Source: Callaeas wilsoni (taxonomy: Eukaryota; Chordata; Aves; Passeriformes; Callaeidae). Taken from it: 64,000 nt of DNA. The stretch's first letter is position 1. Each line of letters begins with the position of its first letter. The notes beneath the pieces were generated by a model. That model was not told the DNA's origin, searched no databases, and saw only the letters and a program-made list of their open reading frames with translations. The translations under genes and the position numbers were made by a program. Shown here one piece after another: positions 38,683-52,091 of this stretch. The stretch covers positions 50,469 to 114,468 of the forward strand of contig VWPU01001272.1 in the NCBI GenBank assembly GCA_013398955.1. The letters are read 5' to 3'.

Positions 38683-40023
38683 CCCCACCAGTGGGAATGC
38701 ACACCACAAATTGCCAAGCATACTGAACTGAGAACAGTGTTTTCACACAGTTTTTGCTGACAGCTGGGTGTGAAAATTACTTTTTGTTTAGTTGTGTGGT
38801 TTTGATTTTCTTGGTAAAAATTTGCCTCAGTTGTACTTTGGTTTTCATTACCGGAAGGGTACATGAGGCTGCAGGATGATGCGAATTGCAAATCATCTAA
38901 ATGAAAGCAGGGGTAATAGTCTCAGTAAATTAAAAAGTCTTTTCACAGAGAGCATGTCAGCAAAAGACAGAAGTTTTTTCTCACTGTTATTGTGAGGAAT
39001 GTAACAGTAAACATTATTTAACTGTAAAAGTTGATTAGGAATGACACAGTTTTATATTACATATTGTGGATTAATCACAGAGAAGAACGAGAAGAGCAAA
39101 TCAAGAAATATTGAATAAAACTTGCTGCATTTTCCTTATTTTTCCTAATTTACTCCAATATTGCAGCACAAGTAAACGTAAGATTCTAATATTTTTAAAC
39201 TCATGATACACTTATTGGAACACTGCCCTAATAAGTGACATCAGAAGAGGCACAAGCCAGATGCTTGAAAGGGAAAACCTGTAGCATTCATTTTAATTTC
39301 ATTCCTATTCTTTTGATTGACAGAAAATTACTTTCTTGTTTGTGATATATGGCAGTGACACTCATGTACACACTGAAGTAACGTGACAGTGATGACTTCA
39401 AAGTACAGTCCTATATACAGTCATATATACATTCAGGGAAGTTCCACAGTCTGCTGTCGCTACTCATGAAAACATGTTAAATAACGAAAGAATGATAGCA
39501 CTTTGTTTTCTAGGAGGTACATTTCTGGACTTCATAGCCCCTGTGAGAAGTCTTAAAAACCAGCTGTAAATAGAAACATCAAATGTGCTTATTTTCAGGT
39601 CTGTCTTCAAGTGTATGGCACTGTGTCTCTGCTACAGCAGTGCCAGTGGGACATCCACCCTCCCCAGAGAGGCATAGTGCTGACAGCAAACCTCACCTGA
39701 AATTGTTCCCTGAATGAGAGATTATCTCTCTTTAACAGATGAGGTCTGAGGCTGAATTTGTACTGACTTTCACAGTGGCACCAAGAGAGCTGATGCTTCA
39801 GGGAGTGGGACTGAAGTCCCGTCTCTACTGTCTTAGTGTAAATGTGAAAGGAAGATCAGCTTTTATTTGACTGAAAGTGTTGGTCACCATTCAGATGAAG
39901 AGTCACTCATGGATCTCCTAAGTGGAGAAGGGGAGGACAAGGAAAGCTGTCAGAGTCATGGAGCTGCCCATCAACAGCACTGAGATCCCATGCTTCTTGT
40001 TACACCATGAAAGGGGCCATGTC

Positions 40024-40374
40024 CTCTTCTCTTCTCTTCTCTTCTCTTCTCTTCTCTTCTCTTCTCTTCTCTTCTCTTCTCTTCTCTTCTCTTCTCTTCT
40101 CTTNNNNNNNNNNNNNNNNNNNNNNNNNNNNNNNNNNNNNNNNNNNNNNNNNNNNNNNNNNNNNNNNNNNNNNNNNNNNNNNNNNNNNNNNNNNNNNNNN
40201 NNNNNNNNNNNNNNNNNNNNNNNNNNNNNNNNNNNNNNNNNNNNNNNNNNNNNNNNNNNNNNNNNNNNNNNNNNNNNNNNNNNNNNNNNNNNNNNNNNNN
40301 NNNNNNNNNNNCTCTCTTCTCTCTTCTCTCTTCTCTCTTCTCTCTTCTCTCTTCTCTCTTCTCTCTTCTCTCTT
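40024..40374. repeat. Pyrimidine-rich microsatellite interrupted by an assembly gap
   Basis: The left side (40024-40103) is a near-perfect CTTCT pentamer array of about 16 units. The right side (40312-40374) is a CTCTCTT heptamer array of about 9 units. The two meet within unresolved sequence. Open frames across it are only translated repeat and N. Confidence 0.97.
40104..40311. other. Assembly gap of 208 N
   Basis: This is a run of N inside the pyrimidine microsatellite. The gap size may be an estimate, so coordinates beyond it are relative to the assembly. Confidence 0.99.
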
Positions 40375-43300
40375 CTCTTCCTCCCTCACCCCCGCGGAAT
40401 CTCACAAATCACATCTCCACAAGGAATCACGGCCCTTTTGGCTCCCTTCACCTGCAAAGCCTACAAGATATTGATGAGGCTATGTTGCTGTATTTGGTTG
40501 CATTTAAGATCTATAGACACCCTTGGGCATGCAGCGACAGGAAAAACAATTTAGTAGTAGCAGCAACAACAAAGGAAAGTAACTATTACCCGGGAAGATC
40601 TGTTTCTCCAATTGTAAAGACCAAATTATATTTTATTACAAGACTGCACCAGCCACACTAGATGAAATTTGCCAAACACATCATCGTCTTACAAGAGGCA
40701 GCAATTCTATGGCTATCACTAAACAAGGTTATGTAGTCCAGACAGTGCTAATGAGGCTTCAGAAAGAGAACATAAAAGCAGAATTCTCCAGACTTACCAG
40801 TTATGAAAGAATTTAAAACTGCATATTTAAGACCTGCGCTTATAATAAATATCCAGCTCTCTGGTATTTTAGATGGAACATGATTTTATGAATTTTTGTT
40901 ATGTCTGTGCTGATGTGTCAGAATGAACTTGGGAACCATCCCATGCTGGCTCGGAGGGGACACACTAACTATGATGGACAGGGGAAAATGGTTCTCATGG
41001 CTATGTGTGCTGCATAGAGGAGCAGATGTGCTTGAGAGACAATGTCAGTGTGGCACACCAAGCACGATGGACAAGCATATTTTTTTTTCCTGATAAAGGA
41101 ACATGGAAGACTACCAACTAAGATGGTAAAAGCTTTTGCTCATCATACTCGGTCACGCTCGCATCTCTTCAAGTTTCCATGACCACAGCGCCCACGACAA
41201 TTTAGCAAACAGCCGCTGCACTGTCCAGAGACAAATTCTGCCAGTGATCTGTAGTGAAGGAGCTGGGTTTTAGATAGCTGGATGACAAAGCAGGGAACCA
41301 GTGAAAGACTGAGCAAGTCATGAAAAGCTCTCCAACCATGGACTTCCCTAGGACTCCTCAAAAGTAATTGTGCTGCTATGCCAACAGCATTTGATCCTAC
41401 CCTAACTAGAATTTCATCCGTAAAAGCCAAATGGCACCCTCGGACATTGTCCTACCAAGCATGATTTCCTCAGCTGCTAAGAACACTGACTGGAGAAAGC
41501 AAAAAAGGAAATCTCCTCCCAGCAGGGAAACATTCCTTCCTCCATTTCTCCCAAAAAGGGAAAAAAAAAAACCTAGGTCCTTTTTCAGGCCAGTAAGCCC
41601 AATGTTTGCCTGAGTGTTTCCATGTTTCCTATTTTATCTAAATTATGTCTGTCAAAGTGAAAGACAGGTTTTGAACAGGAGCATGGCACCAAGAGCCAGA
41701 GCCTTCTACTGCCTGTATCCTTGAGGTAAGGATGGCACACAGATGCCAGTTGCCTTTCTGAGATTTACACACAAGCAGGAGATGTTTGGCCTGAGCGAGT
41801 TACCTCAGCACAATCTTGTGGGGCAGTGTATGAGTCTTTGGGGAGAAATGCCAAGGGACAGTGGAACTGAAGCATTTCTGGGGACACTGCACAAAACATA
41901 CACTCTTACTTTATTCTCCTCTATCACCTCTTCATTTGCTCACACATGGCTGCTATGAGTAGAGCCAGTGATTTTTTTGTATAAAATGGCAGCTGTGATT
42001 AATTAAATTTAGAGGAGGGACATCAGTATGACTACAAATAGTAAACGTATTTTCACAAAAACAGCCCTACAGACAGAGCTAGAAGACTATCCTTGATTCA
42101 GCAAGCACTCTAGCACTTACTTAAATCTCAGTAGGGTTTAATGGGGTTTAACAGTACTCTGAAGACTTTGCCCTACACAGTATTCTAAGTGATGTTGTGA
42201 ATGCACAGGGCATATAAAAGATTGAATGTATTTGGCTTATGAAAGACTTATCATCTTTCCTGGAGTTGTACCATTTTACATGAAGCAAACCTCTAAGGAG
42301 ACCATTACTTCACGTCACTTCGTTGGCTTCATCTACTTACTGTTTCACTTCTATATCACTCCCTGCCCACCACATCCTGAAAAGCAAAAATCCAAGACAG
42401 AAAGGAAACTACACAAATATTGCAGTTAGACTGAATAATACGTTCCAGAATTTAGCTACAAAATTATGCATAAGATGTCAAGAAATGTGCCACATTTTCA
42501 GATCCTTGAATGCTAAGTGATATAAAGTATTCAGAGGAGAATTTCTTCCTGCACATGTGGAGATTTCTTATTTTTGTAAGCCACCATATAATAGCAATTT
42601 CTAAGATAAATAAAAGCTAATTTCATATAAAATGCAAGCAGTGAGGGCAATTAAAAGGAAATAAATGCACAGTCAGTGAATCTAACTTTGGCCTCTCTAA
42701 AAAAAATTTTGTGGAATTGTTGAACTTACAGATCACATTACAACATCTAATTTTTTTCCTCCTCCTTAAGACATTCATCCCGAACTCTTAAAAGTAAAGG
42801 AGCCTCTGAGATCACTGTGTACATAAGCTAACTCCCAAGTACCTGTTTAGAAATGACAAACGTTTTATTTCCAGAAGAATGGCTCATACTCCCTTCACCT
42901 CCATTTAAAGGGCCAAAAAGCCATAGGTATTGCAAAACTGAGTAAGAGAACTCCTGCAAGCAGCTCCACATCACAGAACTATATATACACTCATATATAG
43001 TCACAGTTGTTCTTGTGCTGGTGAGAACATGCTTATATAACATGCTTAGGAGAGACTCTTAGGAAGGGGAACAAAAGATTTCAGAATAGCTGTACTTCTT
43101 TTCAGTTACCTGGTGAGCAAAGCATCGGGCTGGAACTCAAGATACCATTGGGTGATATTGGGTGAGTCACCTTGCCCAGTGACTCACAGAGTTAGGACTG
43201 TGAAACCGATTTTACCTGGGACAAGCTGCATACAGAAGGGATGTTACTTTCGTTCCAGCTGGTGGACAAAATGCCAATACTGCACTTGCTGAACTTTATG

Positions 43301-43639
43301 AAGAAGCTGCAGACTGACCTGATTCAAAACTCAAATGGAAGTCAACATTCACAAATTAGAAAGCTTTTAGGATGAAACCATTGGACCTACTCATATATAC
43401 ATCCAAAATGCACACAGACATACTGGTATGGATCAAAAATACTTGTGCTACCTATTAAAAAAAAAAAAGGTGAGCTCTATAAATCATATTTACTGTTAGT
43501 TATTGAAGTTTGAAGCTTCTGTTCATCTATCAATGTTTGCGCTCACATGAGACCACCCACTGTGGCCACTTTATAAGGCAGTATTTTGCTTTGAAACACT
43601 GCATACATTGTGTGGTACTTACATATGCCTCGCTATTTT

Positions 43640-44228
43640 GCGATAATCCTGGACTTTATCAAAAGAGGCATAACCAGCAGGATGAGGGAGGTGGGTCTGC
43701 TTCTTTATTCTGCTCTCCTGAAACCCCACCCTGAGTGCTGCATCCAGCTCTGGGGTCCCCAGCACAGGAAAGGCATGGATTTGCTAGAGCAGGTCCAGAG
43801 CAGGGCTATCAAGATGATCAGAGGGGTGGAGCTCTCTTCTATGAAGACAAGCTGAGAGACTTGGGGATGTTCAGCCTGGAGGAGACTTAGGGTTGACCTC
43901 TTTGCAACCTTCCAGTACGCAAAGCTTATAAAAAAGCTGGAGAGTGACTTTTTACATGGGCAGACAGCCACAGGACAAGAAGTAATGGCTTTAAACTGCA
44001 GGGGGTTAGGTTTAAATTAGATATTAGGAAGAAATTCTTCACTATGAGGTTGTGAGGCACTGGAACAGGTTGCTCAGAGAAGCTGTGGATGCCCCACCCC
44101 TGGATGTCTTAAAGGCCAGGCTTAGATCAGCCTGGTCTAGTGGAAGGTGTCCCTCCCCATGGCATTGGGGTTGGAACTAGATGATCTTTAAGATTCCTTC
44201 CAACCCAAACCATTCTGTGATTCTATCA
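43640..44228 (+). mobile_element. CR1 non-LTR retrotransposon, longest copy in the window
   Basis: This copy runs from the C-terminal ORF2 coding region through the 3' UTR. Recognisable blocks are CAGCAGGATGAGGGAGGTGG, GAGTGCTGCATCCAGCTCTG, ATCAAGATGATCAGAGGGGT, TTCAGCCTGGAGGAGACTTA, GATATTAGGAAGAAATTCTT, AACAGGTTGCTCAGAGAAGC and GGAACTAGATGATCTTTAAG, ending CCATTCTGTGATTCTATC. It is 5'-truncated, as most CR1 copies are, and carries stops and frameshifts. Confidence 0.95.
43643..43855 (+). pseudogene. CR1 ORF2 C-terminal relic
   Basis: One frame of the CR1 copy still encodes a recognisable stretch of the ORF2 protein C-terminal to the reverse transcriptase domain, including SRMREVGLLLYSALLKPH and LLEQVQSRAIKMIRGVE. 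It stops at 43855. Homology continues downstream in other frames, so it is a dead fragment and not a host gene. Confidence 0.85.
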
Positions 44229-46014
44229 TTATATGAATTAAACAAAAAACACATAGAGATTTTCAAAATTACAGACCAGATGCTCTTATGAAATGTTTGA
44301 ATCAATTTTGAATATCAAGCAAAAACACTCAGAGATAAACAGATATTGAGAGGTAATTCTATGCAATAAAAATGCTGGCCTTCTGTAACAATTGTTAATA
44401 AAAGGAAGCTCTACACAAAATTAATCTCTTCTCCCAGACTACTTGGATGGTATCAGTTTCACAAGCCAGCACTTCCTTTAGGAAAAAAAATTCAGTTAAA
44501 AAAGAATTCATTTTCTTTTTTAGGAAAAATTATGAGGTGTGTTCTGGTATTTAGTATCACCTGTGTGAACAGCACAGATGTGATTATTTTCAAATAAAGC
44601 TGCATAAATTTTTAAACTTTTTCTCATTGCAAGCAATCTTTTTATCTGCATATCTAAATATGCCTTGGGCTAAAACATCTAGAAATTTTGTCCATAAAAA
44701 GTAATTGTTTAATTTTAGATTCTTTAGCTATAAACAACAAGCAATGTAGTACAATTTCTAAAAGTTGGCTTCTTGGCTACACTATGACAACTGTTCTGCA
44801 ATTTTAAATATTCTTTCTTAAGCAAAAGTGAGTAGTATTTGTTGCCTATAAATGGCAGAAGTAGCACCACCCACAAACTACAGTGCTTATTATACAGTTC
44901 ACTGCTGTAAGTCTGCTAGAGTCTCTGTTTTGGAAGTAACTCCTGGCAGTATTTTTTATATGTATGGAATTTCAGTTCTTAACTTTTCTGACCACATGCC
45001 AAAAGCACTACAGAAAATCCAAATTATAGACTCATGGAAGATGAGATCGCAGAGTCCCACCATTAACTCAGCATGGGTTATGACTCTTCCCTTTGGTATT
45101 TTTTCTTGTTACAGCCAGCTACATGAAATGTGCAGTCTAACCGTACTCATCTGCAGTTTTTATGTCCCTTTATAAAGTATGATAATTTTTTCCAAGGCAG
45201 TAGTTATTATTTATACCTTGCAAATGCATAGTCTGATGATGAGAATGAGATACAGGCTCATCTCCAGTAACATAAGCAGTCCATTTCAGGAAGAACGACT
45301 TACTCTATGTTCTGCCACTGTTATGACTCCTGCTGGTTTTCCTGCCCGCTTCTTCCCTCTTCTCTTCCAGTCATAGCATTAACATTTATGATGAGTATAA
45401 ACAGACCATACTTGGCAATTGCAAGATCTAGATGCCTTGCTTGGGAATATATTTCCAATGTCTGCCTTTGTGGTTTGTTCCTTCATTAGATACGCTTCTA
45501 GCAGTGCTCATGGAGCACAGAGGTCTATCTTGTCTGGCTGATAGGAATTCTCTCTTCCCCTGTTTCTTTATGACTCACTCTTGATTCTCATGCACAAGCT
45601 AATCATTTCTATTGATAATCCAAAACATATGTGTAAATACTTTTTCATCCCAAGCAGCCTTAAAATGAAAAAGTGCTTACTTTTAATTTTACACCAATGA
45701 ATAACTAAAATTTTGGAGGTCTATTTCTCTATTCATGTTCATAAAACTAGAAAAGATGTAACTAATCACTGACTGATCCCTCTATTATAATGTGCTTTTG
45801 TTAATAGTAACTATGCCATTAAAAATGTGATTCTTCAGGGTAAACAAGATCTGCTTTGGACTATTGCAGGTTAAGTACAATGACATCAAGAAGAAAAGGA
45901 AGAAACTGGTTAATAAGAACTGAGACCTTTTAATTAGAGAGACATTAAGATGCAGTGTAAGAAGTGCTGGTTTTGAACTAGCATAATGAGTTTAGGGGAG
46001 CTAAGCCTTGGGCA

Positions 46015-46682
46015 TGTAGTTTGCATGGCAAGGTTTTCATGGGAGTAGGAGGAAACTGCAGAGGTGGCTTCTGTGAGAAGCTGCCAGAAGCTTCCCTCAT
46101 GCCCAACAGAGCCAGTGCCAGCCAGTCCCAAGATGTACCCACTGCTGGCCAAGGCCCAGCCTATCAGTGACAGAGGTAACATCTCTGTGAGAACATATTT
46201 AGGAAGGGGAAGAATTGCTGCACTACAGCAGGTGGACAGAGGAGTGAGAAAATGTGAGAGGCACAGCCCTGCAGACACCAAGATCAGTGGAGTGGGAGGA
46301 GGTGCTCCAGATGCTGGATCAGAGATTCCCCTGTAGCCAGTGGTGCAGACTATGGTGAAGCAGCTGTGCTCCACAGCCCTGGGAGGTCCATGAGGATGCA
46401 AGAGACCCACCTGCAGTCCGTGGAGTAGACCCATGCTGGGGCAGGTAGATGCACCCAAAGGAGGCTGTGACCCTGGCGGAAGCCTGCACTGGAGCAGGCT
46501 CCTGGCAGGACCTGTAGTCCCATGAAGAGGGGAGCCCACACTCAAGCAGGTTTCCTGGAAGGACTTGTGACCCCGTGAGGGACCCACACTGGAGTAGACT
46601 TTTCCTGTACGACTGCACCCCATGGAAGGGACCTGTACTGAGGTAGTACACGAAGGACTGCAGCCTGTGGTTAAGGACCCAA
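46015..46682 (+). mobile_element. LTR-class avian interspersed repeat with internal tandem units
   Basis: It begins TGTAGTTTGCATGGCAAGGT and continues with GAGGTGGCTTCTGTGAGAAG, GCCAGAAGCTTCCCTCATGC, a TATA-like ACATATTTAGGAAGGGG, and CAGCCCTGCAGACACCAAG. From about 46411 it is a chain of 45-53 base imperfect tandem units built on CTGYRGCCCRTGG and CACACTGGAGCAG motifs. I recognise this as a dispersed repeat common in neoavian and songbird genomes, probably an endogenous-retrovirus-type LTR, but I cannot assign the exact family. It has no coding capacity of its own. A 270-residue open frame on the opposite strand is a by-product of the GC-rich tandem units. Confidence 0.75.
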
Positions 46683-49120
46683 ATGAACCAATGCAGGCTG
46701 AGTCTTTTTCTCTCAGAAAGAGTAATGCAAATATGTGACATCCCAAGGGTTTGCAAAGTTGTCAAAGGATGTGATCTATGTCAGCAAGATCAAGATGCTG
46801 AGCACTGCTGGAATCAAATGAATATTTCAATCCCATATCAAAACATATCAAGAGAAGAATAAGCTTTGCAGTGCAGCTGCCGAGCAAAGAATCCAGCAAC
46901 ATGACAAAATGAAAAACACAAAGCGTGCTGTATTCAGATTATACAGTGACATGAGCTATAGACTGTGGCATTTCTGAACTAGCAGATTATCATCTCTAAT
47001 GCTCCGTCACAGAGAAGCAGGACAGAATCAATTTTTTTTTTATTGCTTGTAATTAAACATGCATTACAATACAGTGAAACACCTTCAAGTTTAATAGTTC
47101 CTCAGAGTGTGGAAATGTATTGACCATGGGCTTTCTGCCTACTTAGGCTTCCCTCTACTTCGGTTGTTCACATACAATAACAAAGATAACACCTTTCAGT
47201 GCTAAGGAATTGACATCACCCCTTGGCATGCGTGGAGCTTTCAAACATTGGTGAAAATCAGAATTGTTCTAGTCCATGGCTAGATTATGTTTCTGTCACT
47301 GCCAGCTAAGGGGAACTTGTTTATAAATGCATCTCAACAGTCCTATAATATAAATTGTAAATTTTTAAGGTAAATGTGAGAGAAATGAGATTGAATAATG
47401 ACTCCTTTTCCCAACAGACAAACTGGAAAAACAACTGAACAGTTAACCTTTTGTTAAAGGATCTCTGATTTATTTTCTTTGGATGTCTTGAAGAGAAACA
47501 CATACACTTAAATTATAAACTTCAAGTCTGAAGAAAAAGAGGGATTTTTACTTTGCAATATGTGTAATTAGAGTGCGCAAGACAGAAAAGAACAGTGGAT
47601 TCTGCGTGGCTCAGTGAGTAGTCTCCCAACTCTTATTTTCAGTATTATATGACTCAGTAAATTCCTATTCTCTTAAATTCTACAGCTCCACAGCCTGACA
47701 GATACATTTTTAACAAACTCAGAATGACAAGTTCAGCTGGGCAGAGACTGCGAAAATTCAAGTGAATAACAAAAGTTCTTATACAATTTCCATTAGATCC
47801 ATATGCTACAGTGAGTAATAAGCAGAATTTTAACACATGTACAGGAACTAAAAGCACTGATTACTAGCATCAGCAAGCATTTCTACAAGATAATGATTCA
47901 GGTTTTGCAGCACTGTTTGATCTTTATTTCAATTAGTAGAATAAAATTTATGCTCCCAGCATTGAAATAGACTGACATAAACAAAACACAAGATATTTTA
48001 TAAATCTTCCTTTCTCGTCTATGCGTAAATGAGTTATGACCAGTTACATGCCTCAGCTACCTCTGCCAAGCTGGCTTCAGGAAAAGAAAAGAAGTACTCT
48101 GTAACTCTTCTTTTACAAAAAGGGACAAGGCAAACAATTTGGAGTCATGGTTCCCAAAAGCTGAGATGAATTTTCTCTAATTACTATGCCCATTTCCTGT
48201 CAAGCAGAATTTGCTTCACTCGTACTAATGCAAATGCGTATGTGTCTGTAGTTTCAGAGTGGCATGCTGGATTGAACATGCATTTCTAGGCTCCTTATCT
48301 CAAAAAACGGAGCCAGTAGCACCGGAAAACCTTCAGACGAGCAGCAGAATGATTAAATCTCCAGAAGACCTTTCAGAAGCGGAATGACTAAATAAGGTAC
48401 AAATCTTCAATCTGTGAAACAAGGACAGATGGAAGGTGTAATGCAGGTCTGTGTTATTATGGGTGCCAAGAAAAGGACAGACATGGATTAATTGTTCATT
48501 GGCTTTTCAGGTATGAGATCCAGAGTCAATCAAAGAGGCAGTATGAGGTCCAATAAAAAGAGATTATGAGACTTCAATTACTTGAGGAATTCATTGCTGA
48601 AGGATTGTGAAGATATTAAAATTTTCTGTGGGCTACATAGGACATTGGATGACTGGATGAAACAGAAACCCACTGAGGATTACAAAACACAAAGAAACTG
48701 TACCTGGCAAAGACAGACCCTGCCAAGTACTACAGGAAGTGAAGGTACTCTGTTACTGTACCCCTGTCTATAGATACACCTTTTTTGCCACTGTTAAACA
48801 CATGCTACTAGGCTTAAAAAAATCTAGTTGCAGGCAGTAAGACTGTGACTGTATTAAAATCAGTTGAAAAATTTCCAATAACATCAACACAGCTTATTTT
48901 CTTCATTTAGGTTATTATCCTCCAGACTGTAATCCACTACAGTTTAAAGTTCATTGTGTTACTTTGCACAAGTAATGAGATTTACATATCCGATACTCAG
49001 GAAATCAACACTTTTTTCTAGAGGAAGTACCAACACAATTTTTACAGAAAAAGACACAAATTATCAAGATCACTTGACACTTCAAATGGTAGTCTTTCAC
49101 TTTCAATTGATTTTATTTGG

Positions 49121-49185
49121 AAAAAAAAAAAAAAAAAAAGGATTGTTTTCATTGCCCAGCAAAAGGATTGTTTTCATTGCCCAGC
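49121..49185. repeat. A19 homopolymer and 25-base tandem duplication
   Basis: Nineteen A (49121-49139) run into two copies of AAGGATTGTTTTCATTGCCC plus AGC, at 49138-49160 and 49163-49185. This looks like a recent slippage duplication. Confidence 0.92.
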
Positions 49186-50770
49186 TTCATCTATCTGTTC
49201 CAGTACAGTATATTCATTTTCAGGGATCTGTTCCAACTCTTTCTTTGTTTGGAGTCTCTCCTACTTGACTGCCAAGACACCGTGTAGCTCTTGGTCTGTG
49301 TTGCTTCTTATTCAACAGCTAGAGAAAATTAAATACGCTTAAGAATCTTATACCACCCAAATACATGATTCATTTGATTCTCCAAAGCTGCCAGGACTGC
49401 TACAGTTCAGCAATTACATCCACAATACTACATAGCTGACTTTTGGTGTCACTCAGATAGTGTTATTTAAGGCTCCAGTGGTATCATATTTTGTTTTCTC
49501 TGTGCTTTCCCAGGAAATTTTAAGCACATTCCCCTTTGATTTCTTTCATGTGAAGTCTCCAAAATGGTATATGGTAAAATGTTCCATCCTCTACTGCCAA
49601 CACTCCAGTAAGCCAGTTTGTCCCACCACTCACAGTGTCTCTCAATCCTGACGGTTGCTAAAATATCAAAGGCATTACAACTACTCAGTAGTTTAATTAA
49701 TATCACAGCTGAAGTCGGTGGCAAAGCAAGCTTTGACTTAGCTAGCTAGGCTGGGGTTAAGGCAATGATAAATAAATTAATTACTATAGGATTTCAGTTT
49801 AAATTTGCCAGACACTATAGGTCAGAAAGCAATGCAGACTTAACGTGTATAAGTACTACGGTACTGCTACAATACAGGTGCAGCTCCACAGCTCTACTTA
49901 TTGTATAGCCTAAAAACTACTGTTCCTCAAATTAACAGTACCTCTTTCACTCACCGGCACTAGGAAATGACAGAGAAAGTGATTTTTGTACCTTTTTGAA
50001 TCACTGTTATATAGCTTTACTGTACTATTCAATCTTAAATCTTCTACTTGTAGTGATCCCTTTCCCCTTCAGCAAACCAGGGTTTTATCTACTCCTAAAA
50101 GCTCTTGGAAATCTTTCCAGTATTTGTCTATTCCCCGGTGTGCTTCCTCCTAGTCTGTGTGTCTTACTTGAACAGTTTCTTAATCTTTTGGAATTAAACA
50201 GCTGTTAAACCCTCTTTCAAACAGGTGTTAATTACTATTACTTTCTGATCTAATCTCTAATCCAGTTTATAGCTTTAATCCTGTAGCAACTTCTTTCCTT
50301 TTTAACTTTTTTTTTTTAATATAACTTGATATTTTGGATACGTCCTCCCCTTGGTTTTAGCATTATAGGAAAATTGCAGTCAAATTTCTGACCACTACTG
50401 AAACCTCATAAGGCAGCAGAGGAAAATGGGAGAGATGAGGGTTTCAGTTATAACACTTTTTGAAACTTCAGCCCTCTGATTAGGAACAGATCAACTGTCA
50501 CCAGTCCAGAGATAATAAGGTATGACGACTTAGGATCTTTCATTTAATAAAGGATTTTCAGAGGTCATTACAGCCTCTTGCATACTTGAATAGTTATTTA
50601 CCTGAAGAGGACTATTCAGTTTCTCTATATTGGCATTCAAGGCTTAGACATCTGGAGAAGGAACCCCAATACCCTCAGGTTTGTCTATCCTCCAGCACTA
50701 GGAAAGACTTTGTATAGTTTGGGGGGTTTTGTACGACACAGAAAATAGTTATGATTATTAAAAATTTAAT

Positions 50771-50924
50771 ATATGGTTATAAACCAACAAGTATTATATA
50801 TTATATTATTATATATTGTATAATATAAACATATATTATTATAAAATATATTATTTTAGATTAAATTATTATAGATTATGGTTATAAAACAACAAAATGG
50901 AATATATGGTTATAAAACAACAAG
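50771..50924. repeat. AT microsatellite bracketed by GGTTATAAAMCAACAA copies
   Basis: ATGGTTATAAACCAACAAG starts within 50771-50791, and near-identical copies lie at 50877-50896 and 50904-50924. An AT-only stretch of about 85 bases sits between the first two. Confidence 0.88.
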
Positions 50925-51925
50925 CACTAGGCTATTAAAGGAAAGAACTGTGAAAACATGTCTGTGAAAATCTATTGCCCAATCAATGAAGAAATGAGAT
51001 GCTTTATGGACCTCAGCAAACATGAGTCTGGACTTTATCTGTTCTTCAGAACAGCTGCTACTGGCTTCACGTAAGTTGGCAAATATATTTTGTGTGCAGC
51101 TTTTGGCCATCTTCATTTCTGACCTGGTAGCCCAAACCAAATCCTTGCATTTCATTAATTTTGTCTTGGTAGCACTTAGCACTTATCCTTGCTTGATCAA
51201 GAAATTTACCAGTTCCACTGCATAAGTTACCAGTTAGCACTGAAAGGAACTGGATAAATTATCTGCAAATGATAGATATTAATAATCAATGATTTAGAAG
51301 AAATTTCACTTTTTTGTGTGACAATTCTGAAAACTTTAAAATATTCTTTTAAACGTAGGAGATCAAGAACCGAAAAGTAATGTCTATGGACCAGTTTGTG
51401 ACTAACTCAAACATGGTTATCTAGAGAAGTTGAATAGACTGGGTAGCTTCAATCCCTCCAGCTGCTTTACACTCAGTGACTCTGTGCAGTTACTTCATAG
51501 GTCCAGGTGAAAAAAGGAGGCAGCTTACTCAGTGTTTTGTAGGCAGGCGAGTGCAGAGATGACCAAGAGGTTTAAGACAAAAAGATGGACTCCTGGTTAT
51601 GTATTTCCTGTTTTTACCAGCAAAGGAGATTTATCAGGGATTTCAAGTCACTGTTTTTCTGAACCAATCAACGAGGACCATATACAGGTGCATGTCCCAG
51701 GGCACCTGAAACTGTCAGGCCAGGATGACGTTTTCTACATTGGCTTAGGTTATACACACTGCTTACTCTGAAACACCCTTTTCCACTGTGACAGTATCCT
51801 CCTCTTGGATTATCACAACAGCTCTTACACTCAAAGGCAGGAGATCACAAAAAACAATCAGCTCCCAGGCTTCTGCTGCTGCAATGACTCCTTGTGAAAC
51901 ATCCAGCAGGATCCTGAGGGATCAT

Positions 51926-52091
51926 ATCACAGAATCATAGAAAGGTTTGGGTTGGAAGGGACATCAAAGTTTATCTAGTCCCAAACTCTCTGCCATGGAC
52001 AGAGGATGACACTCACTAGATCAGGTTGCTCAAAGCCCCATCCAACCTGAACACTTCCAAGGATGGGTCATACACAGCTTTTCTGGGCTAC
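51926..52091 (-). mobile_element. CR1 3' end fragment, minus orientation
   Basis: The plus strand reads CACAGAATCATAGAAAGGTT, TGGGTTGGAAGGGACATCAA, TCAGGTTGCTCAAAGCCCCA and CCAACCTGAACACTTCCAAG, which is the reverse complement of the CR1 3' UTR and octamer tail. Similarity fades after GCTTTTCTGGGCTAC. Confidence 0.93.

Noticed and set aside
39922..40554. Long open frames on both strands across the pyrimidine repeat
   Set aside because: They are translated microsatellite plus N; the Ser/Leu or Arg/Glu runs are artefacts.
45934..46746. 270-codon open frame on the minus strand, the longest gap-free ORF in the window
   Set aside because: It lies mostly antisense to an LTR-type repeat, its Gly/Ser/Pro/Leu-rich text comes from the tandem units, and it has no domain or splice context.
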